Of a DNA stretch of 64,000 nt, positions 39,724-49,261 are shown piece after piece. The position numbers were made by a program, and so were the translations under genes. The stretch comes from Variovorax paradoxus (GTDB lineage Bacteria; Pseudomonadota; Gammaproteobacteria; Burkholderiales; Burkholderiaceae_C): the NCBI RefSeq assembly GCF_029919115.1, contig NZ_CP123990.1, positions 1,364,001 through 1,428,000 on the forward strand, written 5' to 3'. Position 1 is the first letter of the stretch. Every line of letters begins with the position of its first letter. The notes beneath the pieces were generated by a model. The model made no database searches, was not told the origin of the DNA, and saw only the letters and a program-made list of their open reading frames with translations.

Positions 39724-40068
39724 ATGATGAACTTCATTTTTCGCGTCATTCTTCTGCTCCTGGGGTTGGTTTTCGCGGCCAGCCTCGCCGTCGCGGTCAC
39801 GCTGCTGGCGGTCGTGTGGGGCGTTCGCTACGCCTGGGGGCGCATCACGGGCAAGCCCGTGACGCCCTGGATGGCTTCGATGGGCGGGCGCTTCAACCCT
39901 AGATCGGGCTTCGAGCGTTTTCGCAATGCGGCACAACCGGCGGAACCGAGCGCGGCCGACACGGCCAATGCGCGCGCTCGCGGTGAATCCGTGGCGCGTC
40001 CTGAACGCATTCGCGGCAGCGTCCGCGATGTGACCGACGTTTCTCCAAAATCGGTTTCGCGCGGCTGA
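39724..40068 (+). CDS. Small membrane protein (unrecognised)
   Basis: This 114-residue protein has a hydrophobic N-terminal span (about 5-33) and a short basic segment (RYAWGRITGKPVTPWMASM). The polar C-terminal tail (about 55-114), rich in Arg and Ala, looks disordered. It starts 6 bases after clpB, so it is probably read through from the clpB message and may be heat-induced. A second ATG directly follows the first (39724 and 39727). No family is recognised. Confidence 0.75.
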   Translation: MMNFIFRVILLLLGLVFAASLAVAVTLLAVVWGVRYAWGRITGKPVTPWMASMGGRFNPRSGFERFRNAAQPAEPSAADTANARARGESVARPERIRGSVRDVTDVSPKSVSRG

Positions 40069-40154
40069 CCTGCTGCGCCGTTCGCCCTCAAAATCGTCCT
40101 CCTGCGACCGCCTGCAACAGGCGAACCCCGCTTTTCATCCAGGAGAGACATTCC

Positions 40155-41339
40155 ATGACCCAACGCGACGTCTTTGTGGTCGGCACCGCCCGCACCGCCA
40201 TCGGCACTTTCGGCGGTTCGCTGAAGGACGTGCCCAACACCCAGCTGGCCACCACTGCCGTCAAGGCGGCCATCGCGCGCAGCGGCGTGGCTGCCGATGC
40301 CATCGGGCACGTGGTGATGGGCAACGTGATTCCCACCGACGTGAAGGACGCCTATCTGAGCCGCGTGGCCGCCATCGACGCGGGCTGCCCCATCGAGACG
40401 CCGGCCTTCAACGTCAACCGCCTTTGCGGATCCGGCCTGCAGGCCATCGTGTCGGCGGCGCAGGCCATTACGCTGGGCGATTGCGACATCGCCATCGGCG
40501 GCGGCTCGGAGTCGATGAGCCGCGGCCCGTATTTCGACACCTCGGCCCGCTACGGCGCGCGCATGGGCGACGCGGTGCTGGTCGACTACATGCTCGGCAT
40601 CCTGCATGACCCGTGGGAGAAGATCCACATGGGCATCACCGCCGAGAACGTGGCCGCGCGCTACGGCATCACGCGCGAGCAGATGGATGAGTTGGCCGTG
40701 GCCAGCCAGCAGCGCGCCGCCGCCGCCATTGCCGCAGGCCGCTTCAAGGAGCAGATCGTTCCGGTCGAGGTGAAAACACGCAAGGGCGTGGTGCTGTTCG
40801 ACACCGACGAGCACGTGCGCGCCGACACCAGCGTCGACACGCTCTCGAAGATGAAACCCGCCTTCAAGAAGGACGGGCTCGTGACCGCCGGCAATGCGTC
40901 GGGCATCAATGACGGCGCCGCCGCCGTGGTGCTGGCCGAAGGCGGCCGAGTGAAGGCGCTGGGCCTGAAGCCGCTGGCGCGCCTGGTCGGCTATGCGCAC
41001 GCCGGCGTGGAGCCCGCCTACATGGGCATCGGCCCGGTGCCGGCCACGCGCAAGGTGCTGGAGCGCACCGGGCTGAAGGTGAGCGACTTCGACGTGATCG
41101 AATCGAACGAGGCCTTTGCGGCGCAGGCCTGCGCGGTCATCAAGGAGCTGGGCTTCGACCCGGCCAAGGTCAACCCGAACGGCTCGGGCATTTCGCTCGG
41201 GCATCCGGTGGGCGCGACCGGCGCGATCATCACCACCAAGGCGATTGCCGAACTGCACCGCACGGGTGGCCGCTACGCGCTGGTCACGATGTGCATCGGC
41301 GGCGGCCAAGGCATCGCGGCCATCTTCGAACGGGTTTGA
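40155..41339 (+). CDS. bktB: Acetyl-CoA C-acyltransferase / beta-ketothiolase (BktB-like)
   Basis: This 394-residue thiolase is very similar in wording to Ralstonia BktB, which condenses acetyl-CoA with acetyl- or propionyl-CoA for PHA precursors or works in beta-oxidation. The nucleophilic cysteine is in NVNRLCGSGLQAIVSAAQ, the catalytic histidine in NGSGISLGHPVGATGA, and the second cysteine in VTMCIGGGQGIAA. The ATG is preceded by AGGAGAGAC. It is a single gene followed by arfB. The substrate range is inferred from similarity. Confidence 0.93.
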   Translation: MTQRDVFVVGTARTAIGTFGGSLKDVPNTQLATTAVKAAIARSGVAADAIGHVVMGNVIPTDVKDAYLSRVAAIDAGCPIETPAFNVNRLCGSGLQAIVSAAQAITLGDCDIAIGGGSESMSRGPYFDTSARYGARMGDAVLVDYMLGILHDPWEKIHMGITAENVAARYGITREQMDELAVASQQRAAAAIAAGRFKEQIVPVEVKTRKGVVLFDTDEHVRADTSVDTLSKMKPAFKKDGLVTAGNASGINDGAAAVVLAEGGRVKALGLKPLARLVGYAHAGVEPAYMGIGPVPATRKVLERTGLKVSDFDVIESNEAFAAQACAVIKELGFDPAKVNPNGSGISLGHPVGATGAIITTKAIAELHRTGGRYALVTMCIGGGQGIAAIFERV

Positions 41340-41355
41340 AGGCACACTTGCGGGC

Positions 41356-41763
41356 ATGCTCCGCCCACCCATCCTGATCGACCCCGACGAGGTCGAGATC
41401 AGCGCCATCCGGGCGCAGGGCGCGGGTGGGCAGAACGTCAACAAGGTGTCGAGCGCGGTTCATCTGCGCTATGACATCCACGCGAGCTCGCTGCCCGCCG
41501 ACGTGAAGGAGCGGCTGCTCGCGCTGCGCGACAGCCGCATCACGCAAGAGGGCGTCTTCGTGCTGAAGGCGCAGCAGCACCGCACGCAGGAGATGAACCG
41601 TGCCGACGCACTGGCGCGCCTGCAGGCCGCGGTCGACAGCGTGGCCACGCCGCCGCGCGTGCGGCGCCCCACCAAGCCCACCTACGGCTCGAAACAGCGC
41701 CGGCTCGAGGGCAAGAGCCAGCGCTCGCAGATCAAGAACTTGCGCGGTCCGGTGCGGGACTGA
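41356..41763 (+). CDS. arfB: Alternative ribosome-rescue factor ArfB (peptidyl-tRNA hydrolase)
   Basis: This 135-residue protein frees stalled ribosomes by hydrolysing peptidyl-tRNA. The GGQ motif lies in RAQGAGGQNVNKVSSAVHLR and a basic C-terminal tail (about 105-135) ends KSQRSQIKNLRGPVRD, the part that enters the empty mRNA channel. It starts 16 bases after bktB and may share its message. Confidence 0.95.
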   Translation: MLRPPILIDPDEVEISAIRAQGAGGQNVNKVSSAVHLRYDIHASSLPADVKERLLALRDSRITQEGVFVLKAQQHRTQEMNRADALARLQAAVDSVATPPRVRRPTKPTYGSKQRRLEGKSQRSQIKNLRGPVRD

Positions 41764-41973
41764 CCGGCTTGCACCGCGCAGCCGCTTGACCTGAGGAGTC
41801 AGCCCGATCAGGCGCAACGCGACGAGCACCGCGGTGATCGCCTGGAGTTCAGGTGCATCGGCGTTCGGCAACAGCGGGGCTCCCAGCGGCAGGCGGGCCG
41901 GGCTAGTGGTCCGCACCAAGGCTTTAAGGCCCCGCTAAGCTGGCGGACACGAGCCGCAAGCACAATAGAGGCC
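41764..41973. other. Intergenic stretch between arfB and the DUF3299 gene
   Basis: No gene is called. On the minus strand a reading frame from 41919 contains protein-like text (DAPELQAITAVLVALRLIGL) but runs on into arfB. It may be a decayed gene end. A CACAAT element at about 41961 could be the -10 of the next gene. Confidence 0.35.
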
Positions 41974-42543
41974 ATGAGAGCCCTCGTTTGCCGCGCCTTG
42001 CCGGCTTTTCTGCTAGCCCTGGGCGCATTGGCCCTGGCGGGCTGCGGACCGGCCTCAGACAGCCTCCCGGCTGCGGTCGGCGCAGTGCAGGAGCTCAAGT
42101 GGGAAGAGCTCATTCCCAAGAACTGGGACCCTACCAGGCGCTACCGCGACATCAGCCTGGAGTCGCTGCGAGACAACGATCCGCGCGCGGTGCAGATGCT
42201 CGACGAGATGCGCGCTGTCTGGGACAACGCCCCGGTCAACGTGGCGCTCGACGGCACTGCCGCTCGGCTTTCGGGCTTTGTGGTTCCGCTGGACAACACG
42301 CAGGGCGGCATTCGCGAGTTTCTGCTGGTGCCTTACTTCGGCGCCTGCATCCACACGCCGCCGCCGCCCGCCAACCAGATCGTGCACGTGATCGCGGCCG
42401 ACGCGGTGAAGGGCCTGCATGCAATGGACACAGTGCGGGTCAGCGGGCTGCTGAAGGCGGCGCGCTATTCTTCGGCGGATATGGGCGTGAGCGGCTACGA
42501 GATCAGGTCGGCTTCGGTGGAGGCCCTGGTAGCGGCGCGCTGA
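41974..42543 (+). CDS. DUF3299 lipoprotein
   Basis: This 189-residue protein has a lipoprotein signal peptide (lipobox LAGC, cysteine at about 24). The DUF3299 domain follows, recognised by GFVVPLDNTQGGIREFLLVP and YFGACIHTPPPPANQIVHV. The cysteine and histidine in ACIHTPP suggest metal or redox chemistry. DUF3299 proteins occur near ABC transporters for lipoproteins or metals, but the function is not established. Here no transporter is adjacent. It is convergent with the LysR gene, 6 bases apart. Confidence 0.88.
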   Translation: MRALVCRALPAFLLALGALALAGCGPASDSLPAAVGAVQELKWEELIPKNWDPTRRYRDISLESLRDNDPRAVQMLDEMRAVWDNAPVNVALDGTAARLSGFVVPLDNTQGGIREFLLVPYFGACIHTPPPPANQIVHVIAADAVKGLHAMDTVRVSGLLKAARYSSADMGVSGYEIRSASVEALVAAR

Positions 42544-42549
42544 TTCGCT

Positions 42550-43434
42550 TCAGGCCATGCGCTGCGAGAGAAAGTCCAGAAACGAGGTGATCCGCGCCGA
42601 CAACTGCGTGTTGCGGTAATACACCGCATTGACGGGCTGGCGCACGTCGACCGTCTCCTTGGACAGCACCTGCACGAGTGCACCGCTCGCGCGGTCGGCG
42701 GCGGTCATGAAATCGGACAGGCAGACGATGCCCACGCCTGCGAGCGCAAGCTGGCGCAGCGTTTCGCCGCTCGATGCGCTGAGCGTGGGTGCAATCGTCC
42801 ATTCGTCCCCGTGCACGCCGCGCAGCGGCCAGCGGTTGAGCGATTCGGGTTGCGTAAAACCCAGCAGCGCATGGTCCGCGAGATCGGCCGCCTTGCGCGG
42901 TTTTCCTCGCGCCTCCAGATAGCCCGGGCTCGCCAGCACGCGCAGCCGGTGGGTGCCGAGCGGGCGTGCGTGCAGCGTGGAGTCGCGCAGCGGCCCGATG
43001 CGAATTGCAATGTCGGTGCGCCGCTCCAGCAGGTCGATGGGAAGGTCGTCGGTGTCCAGCTCGAGGCTGATCTGCGGAAACAGCCGCCGGAACTCCGGCA
43101 CCAGCGGCACGATGGCATGCAGCATGAAGGGCGAAGCCGCGTTCACCCGCAAGCGTCCGGCGGGCTGCTGCCGGCGCGCGGCAAGCTGCTCTTCGGCCTC
43201 GTCGATGGCGTCGAGGATGGCACGCGTGCGCAGCAGAAAGGCCGCGCCTTCCTCGGTGAGTTCGAGCCGCCGCGTGGTCCGCCGCAGCAGCGTGGTTTCC
43301 AGCTTCTGCTCGAGCCGGCTCAGCGCGCGGCTGATGCCCGACACCGTCTGGGAGAGTTGCTCGGCCGCCGCGGTGATGGAGCCGGTGTCCACCACGGCGC
43401 GGAATGCGACCAGTTCTTCGATGGTGGTCTTCAT
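42550..43434 (-). CDS. LysR-family transcriptional regulator (CrgA-like group)
   Basis: This 294-residue LysR regulator has an N-terminal winged helix (FRAVVDTGSITAAAEQLSQT then VSGISRALSRLEQKLETTLL) and a C-terminal effector-binding domain (about 90-294). It lies 19 bases downstream of the SulP gene on the same strand, so it is probably co-transcribed with it rather than divergent. The effector and targets are unknown. Confidence 0.92.
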   Translation of the reverse strand: MKTTIEELVAFRAVVDTGSITAAAEQLSQTVSGISRALSRLEQKLETTLLRRTTRRLELTEEGAAFLLRTRAILDAIDEAEEQLAARRQQPAGRLRVNAASPFMLHAIVPLVPEFRRLFPQISLELDTDDLPIDLLERRTDIAIRIGPLRDSTLHARPLGTHRLRVLASPGYLEARGKPRKAADLADHALLGFTQPESLNRWPLRGVHGDEWTIAPTLSASSGETLRQLALAGVGIVCLSDFMTAADRASGALVQVLSKETVDVRQPVNAVYYRNTQLSARITSFLDFLSQRMA

Positions 43435-43453
43435 GGCAAGACGTGCCGCGTGC

Positions 43454-45196
43454 TCAGGAGGCGGCTTCGCTCTGCAAGGGCGGCGGGGGCATTGGTTCGG
43501 CGGGCTCGGTCAGCGCCGCAAGTGCCTCTGCATCGGTGCGGTAGCTGAAGAGCATCGGCCCCGGTGCAAGGAGGCCGGCGCGCTCCAGCACCTGCATTGC
43601 CGGCAGCTTCAGGCCGCTCAGGTGCAGGCGCACGCCCTTGGTTTCCATCATCCGGCGGATGGAGCCGAACACCTCGGCGCCGGTGATGTCGATGCGATTG
43701 ATCGGCTGCGCAAAGAGGCACACATCGGTCAGGTCGGGGCGCTCGGTTAGCGCGACGGTGAGCGCGCGCTCGAGCGTGGAGGCCGACGCAAAGTCGAGTT
43801 CGGCATCCATGCGCAGCGCATGGAGATGCGGCGCCAGCGGCGGCAGCTTCCAGAGGTGGCGGTCGCGCAGGCTGCCGTCGGGGTGCAGGCCCACTTCGAT
43901 GATGCGTGGATGCAGGTGGCGGTACATGTAGTGCGCCATGCTTGCGAGCAGCCCGCCCAGCACGCCCCAGTAGATGCTTGGCGCGGTGGCAATGGTGAGC
44001 ACGAAGGTGCCGAACGAGATGCCGGCTTCGATGCGCGACACGCGCCACAGCGCAACAAAACTCGCCGGCTTGACCAGCCCGAGAATGGCCGTGACCACCA
44101 CCGCCGCCAGCACCGCCTGGGGCACGTGGTAGAGCAGCGGCATCAGCCACAGCAATGCGCCGGCCACCACGATCACGCTGAACAGCGTGGCCCAGCCGGT
44201 CTGCGCGCCCGCATACAGCGTAATGGCCGAGCGCGAGAACGACGAGCTGGTGGGAAAGGAGCCCGAGAAGCCCGAAGCCAGCTTGGCCAGGCCCTGGCCG
44301 ATCAGGTCCTGGTTTTCGTTCCACAGCGTGCCGGCGCGCGCGTTGTCGACCTTGGCGCTGGACGCGGTTTCGAGAAAGCTCACCAGCGTGATCATCAGCG
44401 CGGGCAAGACCAGCGCGCTGAACGTGTTCAAGGGCAGAAGGCCCGGCCAGTAGAAGGAGGGCAGGCCCGAGGGGAGGCTGCCCACCACGGCGCCGCCGCG
44501 CAAGGCGTAGTTGATGGTCCAGCTGATGGCGGCGGCACCTGCCACCAGCGCCATGGTGGTCGGAAAGCGCGGCGCCAGGCGCTTGCCGAGCCAAAGCACG
44601 GCCATGCTGCCGAGTCCGAAGGCAATCGCGACCATGTCGGGCAGCGGGCCCCCCCGCAGCACCTGCGCAATGGTGCGGCCCGTGAATCCGAGCAGCGCCG
44701 GCAACTGCGAGATGGCAATCAGCACTGCCGCGCCCTGCGTGAAGCCGATCAGTACCGGTGAATTCACCAGCCGCAGGAGCCAGCCGAAGCGGCCCGCGCC
44801 CAACACCATCTGGATGGCCCCCGACATCAGCGTGAGCCACACCGCCATGGCCACCCAGTCGGTACTGCCGGGCACCGCCAGCGGCGCGAGCGAGGCGCCC
44901 ACCAGCAGGCTCGTAAGCGCGGTGGGCCCGACCGACAGGCGCTGGGACGAACTGAAGATCACCGCAACAAGCGCCGGAAAAAGCGCCGCGTACACGCCGG
45001 TGACCAGCGGCATGCCCGCCAACGCCGCGTAGGCCACGCCTTGCGGAATGACCATCAGCGCCACGGTGATGCCGGCCATCGCCTCGTTGCGCAAGAGCGC
45101 GGCAGAGGGGCGGGGCCACGCGAGGCACGGAACCCAGCGCGCGATGCGGTGGCGCAAGGAAGACGATGAAGAGGAAGAGCGGGCGGCCGGATTCAT
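43454..45196 (-). CDS. SulP-family anion transporter with STAS domain
   Basis: This 580-residue SulP/SLC26 transporter has 10-14 membrane spans in the first about 430 residues (with GVYAALFPALVAVIFSSSQ and VGPTALTSLLVGA). A C-terminal STAS domain (about 460-560) contains INRIDITGAEVFGSIRRMM. SulP proteins move sulfate, bicarbonate or dicarboxylates; the ion is not predictable here. A low-complexity serine run (SSSSSSLRHR) lies near the start. Confidence 0.93.
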   Translation of the reverse strand: MNPAARSSSSSSSLRHRIARWVPCLAWPRPSAALLRNEAMAGITVALMVIPQGVAYAALAGMPLVTGVYAALFPALVAVIFSSSQRLSVGPTALTSLLVGASLAPLAVPGSTDWVAMAVWLTLMSGAIQMVLGAGRFGWLLRLVNSPVLIGFTQGAAVLIAISQLPALLGFTGRTIAQVLRGGPLPDMVAIAFGLGSMAVLWLGKRLAPRFPTTMALVAGAAAISWTINYALRGGAVVGSLPSGLPSFYWPGLLPLNTFSALVLPALMITLVSFLETASSAKVDNARAGTLWNENQDLIGQGLAKLASGFSGSFPTSSSFSRSAITLYAGAQTGWATLFSVIVVAGALLWLMPLLYHVPQAVLAAVVVTAILGLVKPASFVALWRVSRIEAGISFGTFVLTIATAPSIYWGVLGGLLASMAHYMYRHLHPRIIEVGLHPDGSLRDRHLWKLPPLAPHLHALRMDAELDFASASTLERALTVALTERPDLTDVCLFAQPINRIDITGAEVFGSIRRMMETKGVRLHLSGLKLPAMQVLERAGLLAPGPMLFSYRTDAEALAALTEPAEPMPPPPLQSEAAS

Positions 45197-45308
45197 GAAG
45201 CGTTACGAGCGCACGGCAGAAGCGGACGGCACGTGCGCGGGGGGCGAGGATGGAGAGGCGCCCGCCAGCATACCGGAGAGCCGGGGGCCGGCCGCCCCTC
45301 GCCCGCTG

Positions 45309-46661
45309 CTACTTGCTGCGAGGCGCGCGCTTTTCCAGCAGCGGCGCGCTCGCGCCTTGCACCCCGACGAGGCCCAGCACGGTGACGAGCGAGTTTTGCG
45401 CACCCTTCCAGCCGTCTGTCACGTCGATCCACTCGGACAGCGCATGGAAGCCGCCGGTCTTGCCGCCGGCACCGATGATGATCGCCGGGATGCCGAGCGA
45501 CATCGGCACGTTCGCATCTGTGCTCGCGCCGGACAGCAGGGTCTTGTGGCCGAAGGCGGTGTTCGAGCGCGTGGCAGCCTCCACGATCACCGAATCGGCC
45601 TGCGTGCGGCCGCCGGGCCGGTCGCCGATCAGCCTGTTGCTGGCGCTCAGCGTGGTCACGTTCCAGCGCTTGTTCTCCTCGGCCACGGCTTCGTCGATGG
45701 CAGCGAGAATCTTCTTCTCGGTTTCGAGCAGCGGCGCCATGTCGTCCGAGCGAATGTCGATGGCCATGCGTGCATCCGGCGCGATGGTGTTCACCGACGT
45801 GCCGCCGCCCACGGTGCCGACGGTGAACGTCGTTTTTGGAAAGCTGGGCGTGCGAACCTCGGCAATCTTGGCAATGGCGCGGCCCATGCCGTGGATGGCG
45901 CTGGGCACCTGGCCGAAAGCCCCGAAGCTGTGGCCGCCAGGCCCCTTGAAGGTCACTTCGTAACGGTGGCTGCCCGTGCCCAGCATCAGCACCGTGCCGT
46001 CCGCCGCCGGTTCAAGGCCGACCATGCCGTCGATGTCGAGGTGGTCGCGGAAGATCGCCTTGATGCCGCGCAGGTTGCCCAGTTCTTCCTCGCCGACATT
46101 GCCCACGAACAGCAGGTCGCCCACCGTCTGAACCTTGTTGTCGTTGAGCACCTTGAGCCATGACAGCAGCACCGACAGGCCGCGCGTGTCGTCTGAAATG
46201 CCGGGTGCATACAGCTTGCCGTCGCGCTCCTTCACCTTCACGTCGGTGCCGGCGGGGAACACGGTGTCCAGGTGCGCAGAAACCAGCAGCTTGGGGCCGT
46301 TGCCGGTGCCCTTGCGAAGACCGACCACGTTGCCTTCGGCATCGATCCTTGCATCGGTGAGGCCCAGCGCCTTCATGCGGGCCAGGAAGGCTTCGGCACG
46401 CTTCTGTTCCTTGAAGGGAGGCGCCTCGATCTCGGTCAGCATCTTCAGGTCTTCGACAGCGCGCTCATGGTCGGCCTTGACCGCGTCGAGCAGCTTTTGG
46501 ATTGCGGGCGAAGCCATGAGCTCCGTGTAGACCTTGTCGACTTCGGGCCGGACCTGTGCAGGCGTGGCCGTCACTGCGCCCGTTTGTGCGTGGACGATTC
46601 CGGCAGCACAAGCCAGGGCGAGAACGACGGGAGCAAGGCGAAAAGACGCGGGGTAGGGCAT
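45309..46661 (-). CDS. Secreted M20-family metallopeptidase
   Basis: This 450-residue M20/M25/M40 zinc peptidase has a signal peptide (about 1-25, ending VHAQ). Metal and catalytic residues include H130 and D132 in LLVSAHLDTVFP, the bridging aspartate in GISDDTRGLS and the catalytic glutamates in VGNVGEEELGNLRG. A dimerisation domain lies in between (about 235-345). It probably trims dipeptides or deacylates amino acids in the periplasm. It is divergent from a LysR gene 153 bases away. Confidence 0.92.
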   Translation of the reverse strand: MPYPASFRLAPVVLALACAAGIVHAQTGAVTATPAQVRPEVDKVYTELMASPAIQKLLDAVKADHERAVEDLKMLTEIEAPPFKEQKRAEAFLARMKALGLTDARIDAEGNVVGLRKGTGNGPKLLVSAHLDTVFPAGTDVKVKERDGKLYAPGISDDTRGLSVLLSWLKVLNDNKVQTVGDLLFVGNVGEEELGNLRGIKAIFRDHLDIDGMVGLEPAADGTVLMLGTGSHRYEVTFKGPGGHSFGAFGQVPSAIHGMGRAIAKIAEVRTPSFPKTTFTVGTVGGGTSVNTIAPDARMAIDIRSDDMAPLLETEKKILAAIDEAVAEENKRWNVTTLSASNRLIGDRPGGRTQADSVIVEAATRSNTAFGHKTLLSGASTDANVPMSLGIPAIIIGAGGKTGGFHALSEWIDVTDGWKGAQNSLVTVLGLVGVQGASAPLLEKRAPRSK

Positions 46662-46814
46662 GGTGTGAGGGACTGTTTCGGGAATTGAAGAGCATGCGGC
46701 GCAAGAGGAGGCGAGGGCGCCGCCGGCGCGTCGCCGTCAGCAATTCTTCCGGGCATGGGGCTTGCCTGCTCTGGTTTAATCTTTGACCATGTCAGTTTTT
46801 CTAACCATTCAGCC

Positions 46815-47723
46815 ATGCGCCGTCACATTCCGAGCACTCGGGCGTTGCTGATCTTCGATGCGGTGGCGCGCCACCATGGGGTAGGCAAGGCTGCCGAGGA
46901 GCTGTGCCTCACCCACAGCGCAGTGAGCCAGCAATTGCGGCTTCTCGAGTCGCAGATTGGCGTGCGGCTGGTGCAGCGCACCGCGCGCGGCACCGAGCTC
47001 ACCGACGCCGGGCGGCGCTACCACGGCCAGATTGCCGGCGATCTGCTGCGGCTGCAGAACCACACGCTCGAAGCCATGGCGCAGCACACGGACGGCCTGC
47101 GCCTGATCGTGGGTGCGGTGCCGGTGCTGGCAGACGGTTGGCTACTGCCGCGCCTGCCGCAGTTCATTGCACGGCATCCGGGTTGCAGCCTGCACCTGCA
47201 GGTCTTTCCCACCGAGCTCTACATGGAAGACATGCCTTTCGACGTTGGTGTGCAGTACGACGACGCCGTGTGGCCGGGAGCCAATGCGCGGCCTCTGATG
47301 AACGAGTTCTGCGTTGCGGTGTGCTCGCCCCACGCGAAGGGCCGGGCCGCGATGGCGCGCGGCGACTTTCGTGCTGCGCCGCTGCTGCAGCTGCGCACCC
47401 GCATGGGCGCATGGGAAGAATGGTTCGCGCAGACGGCGCATGCACGGCCGCCTGAAAACCTGGTGGCGGGGCATCGCTTCGATCTGTTTTCGTCCCTGGT
47501 GGCCGCGGTGCGCGCCGACCTTGGCGTGGGGCTGGTGCCGCACTATTTCGTCGAGCGTGAGCTGCGCTCGCAAGAGCTGGTGCTGGCCTCCCCGCATCGG
47601 GCGCCGTCAAGCCGGGGCTACAGCGTTTTCATGCCGCCGAACAGGGCGGCCGACCCGCTGGCGGAGGCGTTCGTGGCGTGGCTCTGCGAGGCCGGGGCTC
47701 CGCAGCAGCTGCCGCCCGGTTAG
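46815..47723 (+). CDS. LysR-family transcriptional regulator (GcvA-like)
   Basis: This 302-residue LysR regulator opens MRRHIPSTRALLIFDAVARH. Its winged-helix region is AAEELCLTHSAVSQQLRLLE, which is GcvA-like. It is divergent from the M20 peptidase gene, which it may control. Its stop codon overlaps the convergent ketosynthase gene by 4 bases. The ATG at 46815 is chosen over an upstream in-frame start at 46755 because the family begins there. Confidence 0.92.
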   Translation: MRRHIPSTRALLIFDAVARHHGVGKAAEELCLTHSAVSQQLRLLESQIGVRLVQRTARGTELTDAGRRYHGQIAGDLLRLQNHTLEAMAQHTDGLRLIVGAVPVLADGWLLPRLPQFIARHPGCSLHLQVFPTELYMEDMPFDVGVQYDDAVWPGANARPLMNEFCVAVCSPHAKGRAAMARGDFRAAPLLQLRTRMGAWEEWFAQTAHARPPENLVAGHRFDLFSSLVAAVRADLGVGLVPHYFVERELRSQELVLASPHRAPSSRGYSVFMPPNRAADPLAEAFVAWLCEAGAPQQLPPG

Positions 47724-48928
47724 GCGCGGCGGAAGAGCAGCACGGAGTTGGTGCCGCCAAAAGCGAAGGAGTTGCTCATGGCCGCTTCGATGGCTGGTGC
47801 GCTGGTGTCGTGCTGTGAGACGAGGTTCATGCTGCAGGCCGGATCGATCTCGTTGCAGTTGGCATTGGGCGGCAATTGCCTGCGGTGCAGCGCGAGCACG
47901 GTGATGAGCGCCTCGACGGCACCCGCTGCTCCGAGCATGTGGCCATGCAGCGCCTTGGTGGAGCTCACGCGCAGCCGGTCGAAGTCGTCGCCCCACACCT
48001 CTGCCAGCGCGTTGCGCTCGACCACGTCGCCGATGCGAGTGGCCGTGCCATGCGCATTGCAGTAGCCCACGTCGCGCGGCGCGAGTCCGGCCTGCCGCAG
48101 CGCCTGGCGCAGCGCGCGCGCCTGGCCCGGTGCGTCGGGCTTGGTGAGGTGGGTGGCATCGCTGCTCAGGCCCCAGCCGGCCAGCGTGGCATAGCTGCGG
48201 GCGCCGCGGGCGCGTGCGCGTTCGACGGATTCGAGCACCAGGAAGGCTGCGCCTTCGCCCAGTGCAAAGCCGCTGCGGTCGCTCGCAAACGGCCGCACCG
48301 CGCCAGCCGCTTCGCCGGGCTGGAAGGTAGCCAGCGTCTGCATGGCCTGCCATGCCAGCACCACGCCCGGCACGATGAGCGCCTCGCTGCCGCCGGCAAT
48401 CGCCAGGTCGACTTCGCCGCGTTGAATGGCCTTGGCAGCCTCGGCAATGGCAATCGACGAGGACGCACAAGCGACCGAATAGGTGAGCACCGGCCCCTGC
48501 ACCCCGTTGCGCATGGCCACGTGCGCCGCGGGCGCGTTGGGCATGAAGGCCGGAATGGTGAGCGGCGGCACGCGCATGCCGCCGCGGTAGGCCGCCTCGA
48601 GCGCCGCGGCGCCGCCCATGCCGCAACCGGCATAGACGCCGATGCGCTCGGGATCGGCGCTGGCACGGTCGAAGGCCGCGTCTTGCAGCGCAAGATCGGC
48701 GGCGGCCACGGCAAGCTGGCTGACCCGGTCGACGCCGGCGAGCTGCAGTTTGGTGAACCAGCGTGTTTCATCAAAGGCCACCGTGGCCGCGGCAGCGGGC
48801 TTGGGCAGCTCGGGAAAGATCGGGCGAATGGCCGACTGGCCATCGAGCAGCGCCTGGAACAGCGCATCGGGCTCGCCGCCGTGCGGCGCCATGACGCCTA
48901 GGCCGGTGACGCAGACCTCGTGGTTCAC
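47720..48928 (-). CDS. Beta-ketoacyl-ACP synthase (FabF-like)
   Basis: This 402-residue condensing enzyme has an intact Cys-His-His site: C154 in SVACASSSIAIAEA, H293 in CNAHGTATRIGD and H330 in TKALHGHMLGAAGA. It therefore probably elongates an acyl chain with a malonyl unit. It starts with GTG in a 4-base overlap with the acyl carrier protein gene. The only other partner visible is a PAP2 phosphatase upstream, so it belongs to a small lipid- or polyketide-type cluster rather than to core fatty-acid synthesis. Confidence 0.92.
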   Translation of the reverse strand: MNHEVCVTGLGVMAPHGGEPDALFQALLDGQSAIRPIFPELPKPAAAATVAFDETRWFTKLQLAGVDRVSQLAVAAADLALQDAAFDRASADPERIGVYAGCGMGGAAALEAAYRGGMRVPPLTIPAFMPNAPAAHVAMRNGVQGPVLTYSVACASSSIAIAEAAKAIQRGEVDLAIAGGSEALIVPGVVLAWQAMQTLATFQPGEAAGAVRPFASDRSGFALGEGAAFLVLESVERARARGARSYATLAGWGLSSDATHLTKPDAPGQARALRQALRQAGLAPRDVGYCNAHGTATRIGDVVERNALAEVWGDDFDRLRVSSTKALHGHMLGAAGAVEALITVLALHRRQLPPNANCNEIDPACSMNLVSQHDTSAPAIEAAMSNSFAFGGTNSVLLFRRA

Positions 48929-49167
48929 GCTGTTTTCGCGGCCCTGACCTTGTCGACCAGCGACGCCAACTCGCCCAGCGTGTCGATGTTCGCGTCGTCG
49001 TCGGGCATGGTGATGCCGAAGTGGTCTTCAATGGCGAACAGGAACTCGGCCAATGCCAGCGAATCGAGTCCGCCGGTTTCGCGCATCGATGCATTGGGGT
49101 CGAGCTTTGACGGCTCGATGCCGTACTTCTCGTGGATCAGGTCCTGCAATTCCTTCAGCGAACTCAT
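48925..49167 (-). CDS. Acyl carrier protein
   Basis: This 80-residue acyl carrier protein has the phosphopantetheine serine S36 in the motif GGLDSLALAEFLFAIED. The rest is the usual four-helix form. It starts at the ATG at 49167 and overlaps the ketosynthase gene by 4 bases, so the pair is translated together. It is not the fatty-acid AcpP, since the motif is DSL with a different surrounding and the housekeeping genes are absent. Confidence 0.92.
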   Translation of the reverse strand: MSSLKELQDLIHEKYGIEPSKLDPNASMRETGGLDSLALAEFLFAIEDHFGITMPDDDANIDTLGELASLVDKVRAAKTA

Positions 49168-49261
49168 CGTGCGATGCCTGTTGTCGTGTGCCAGCCGCTG
49201 ATCGATCGCCACCCCTCAGGGTGCTCCATGGGATCGACCCCTTCCTCGCTCGGCTTGTGGG

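Noticed and set aside
43820..44761. Plus-strand frame opposite the SulP gene, rich in His/Arg/Gln
   Set aside because: Composition typical of an antisense reading; SulP with its STAS domain is clear.
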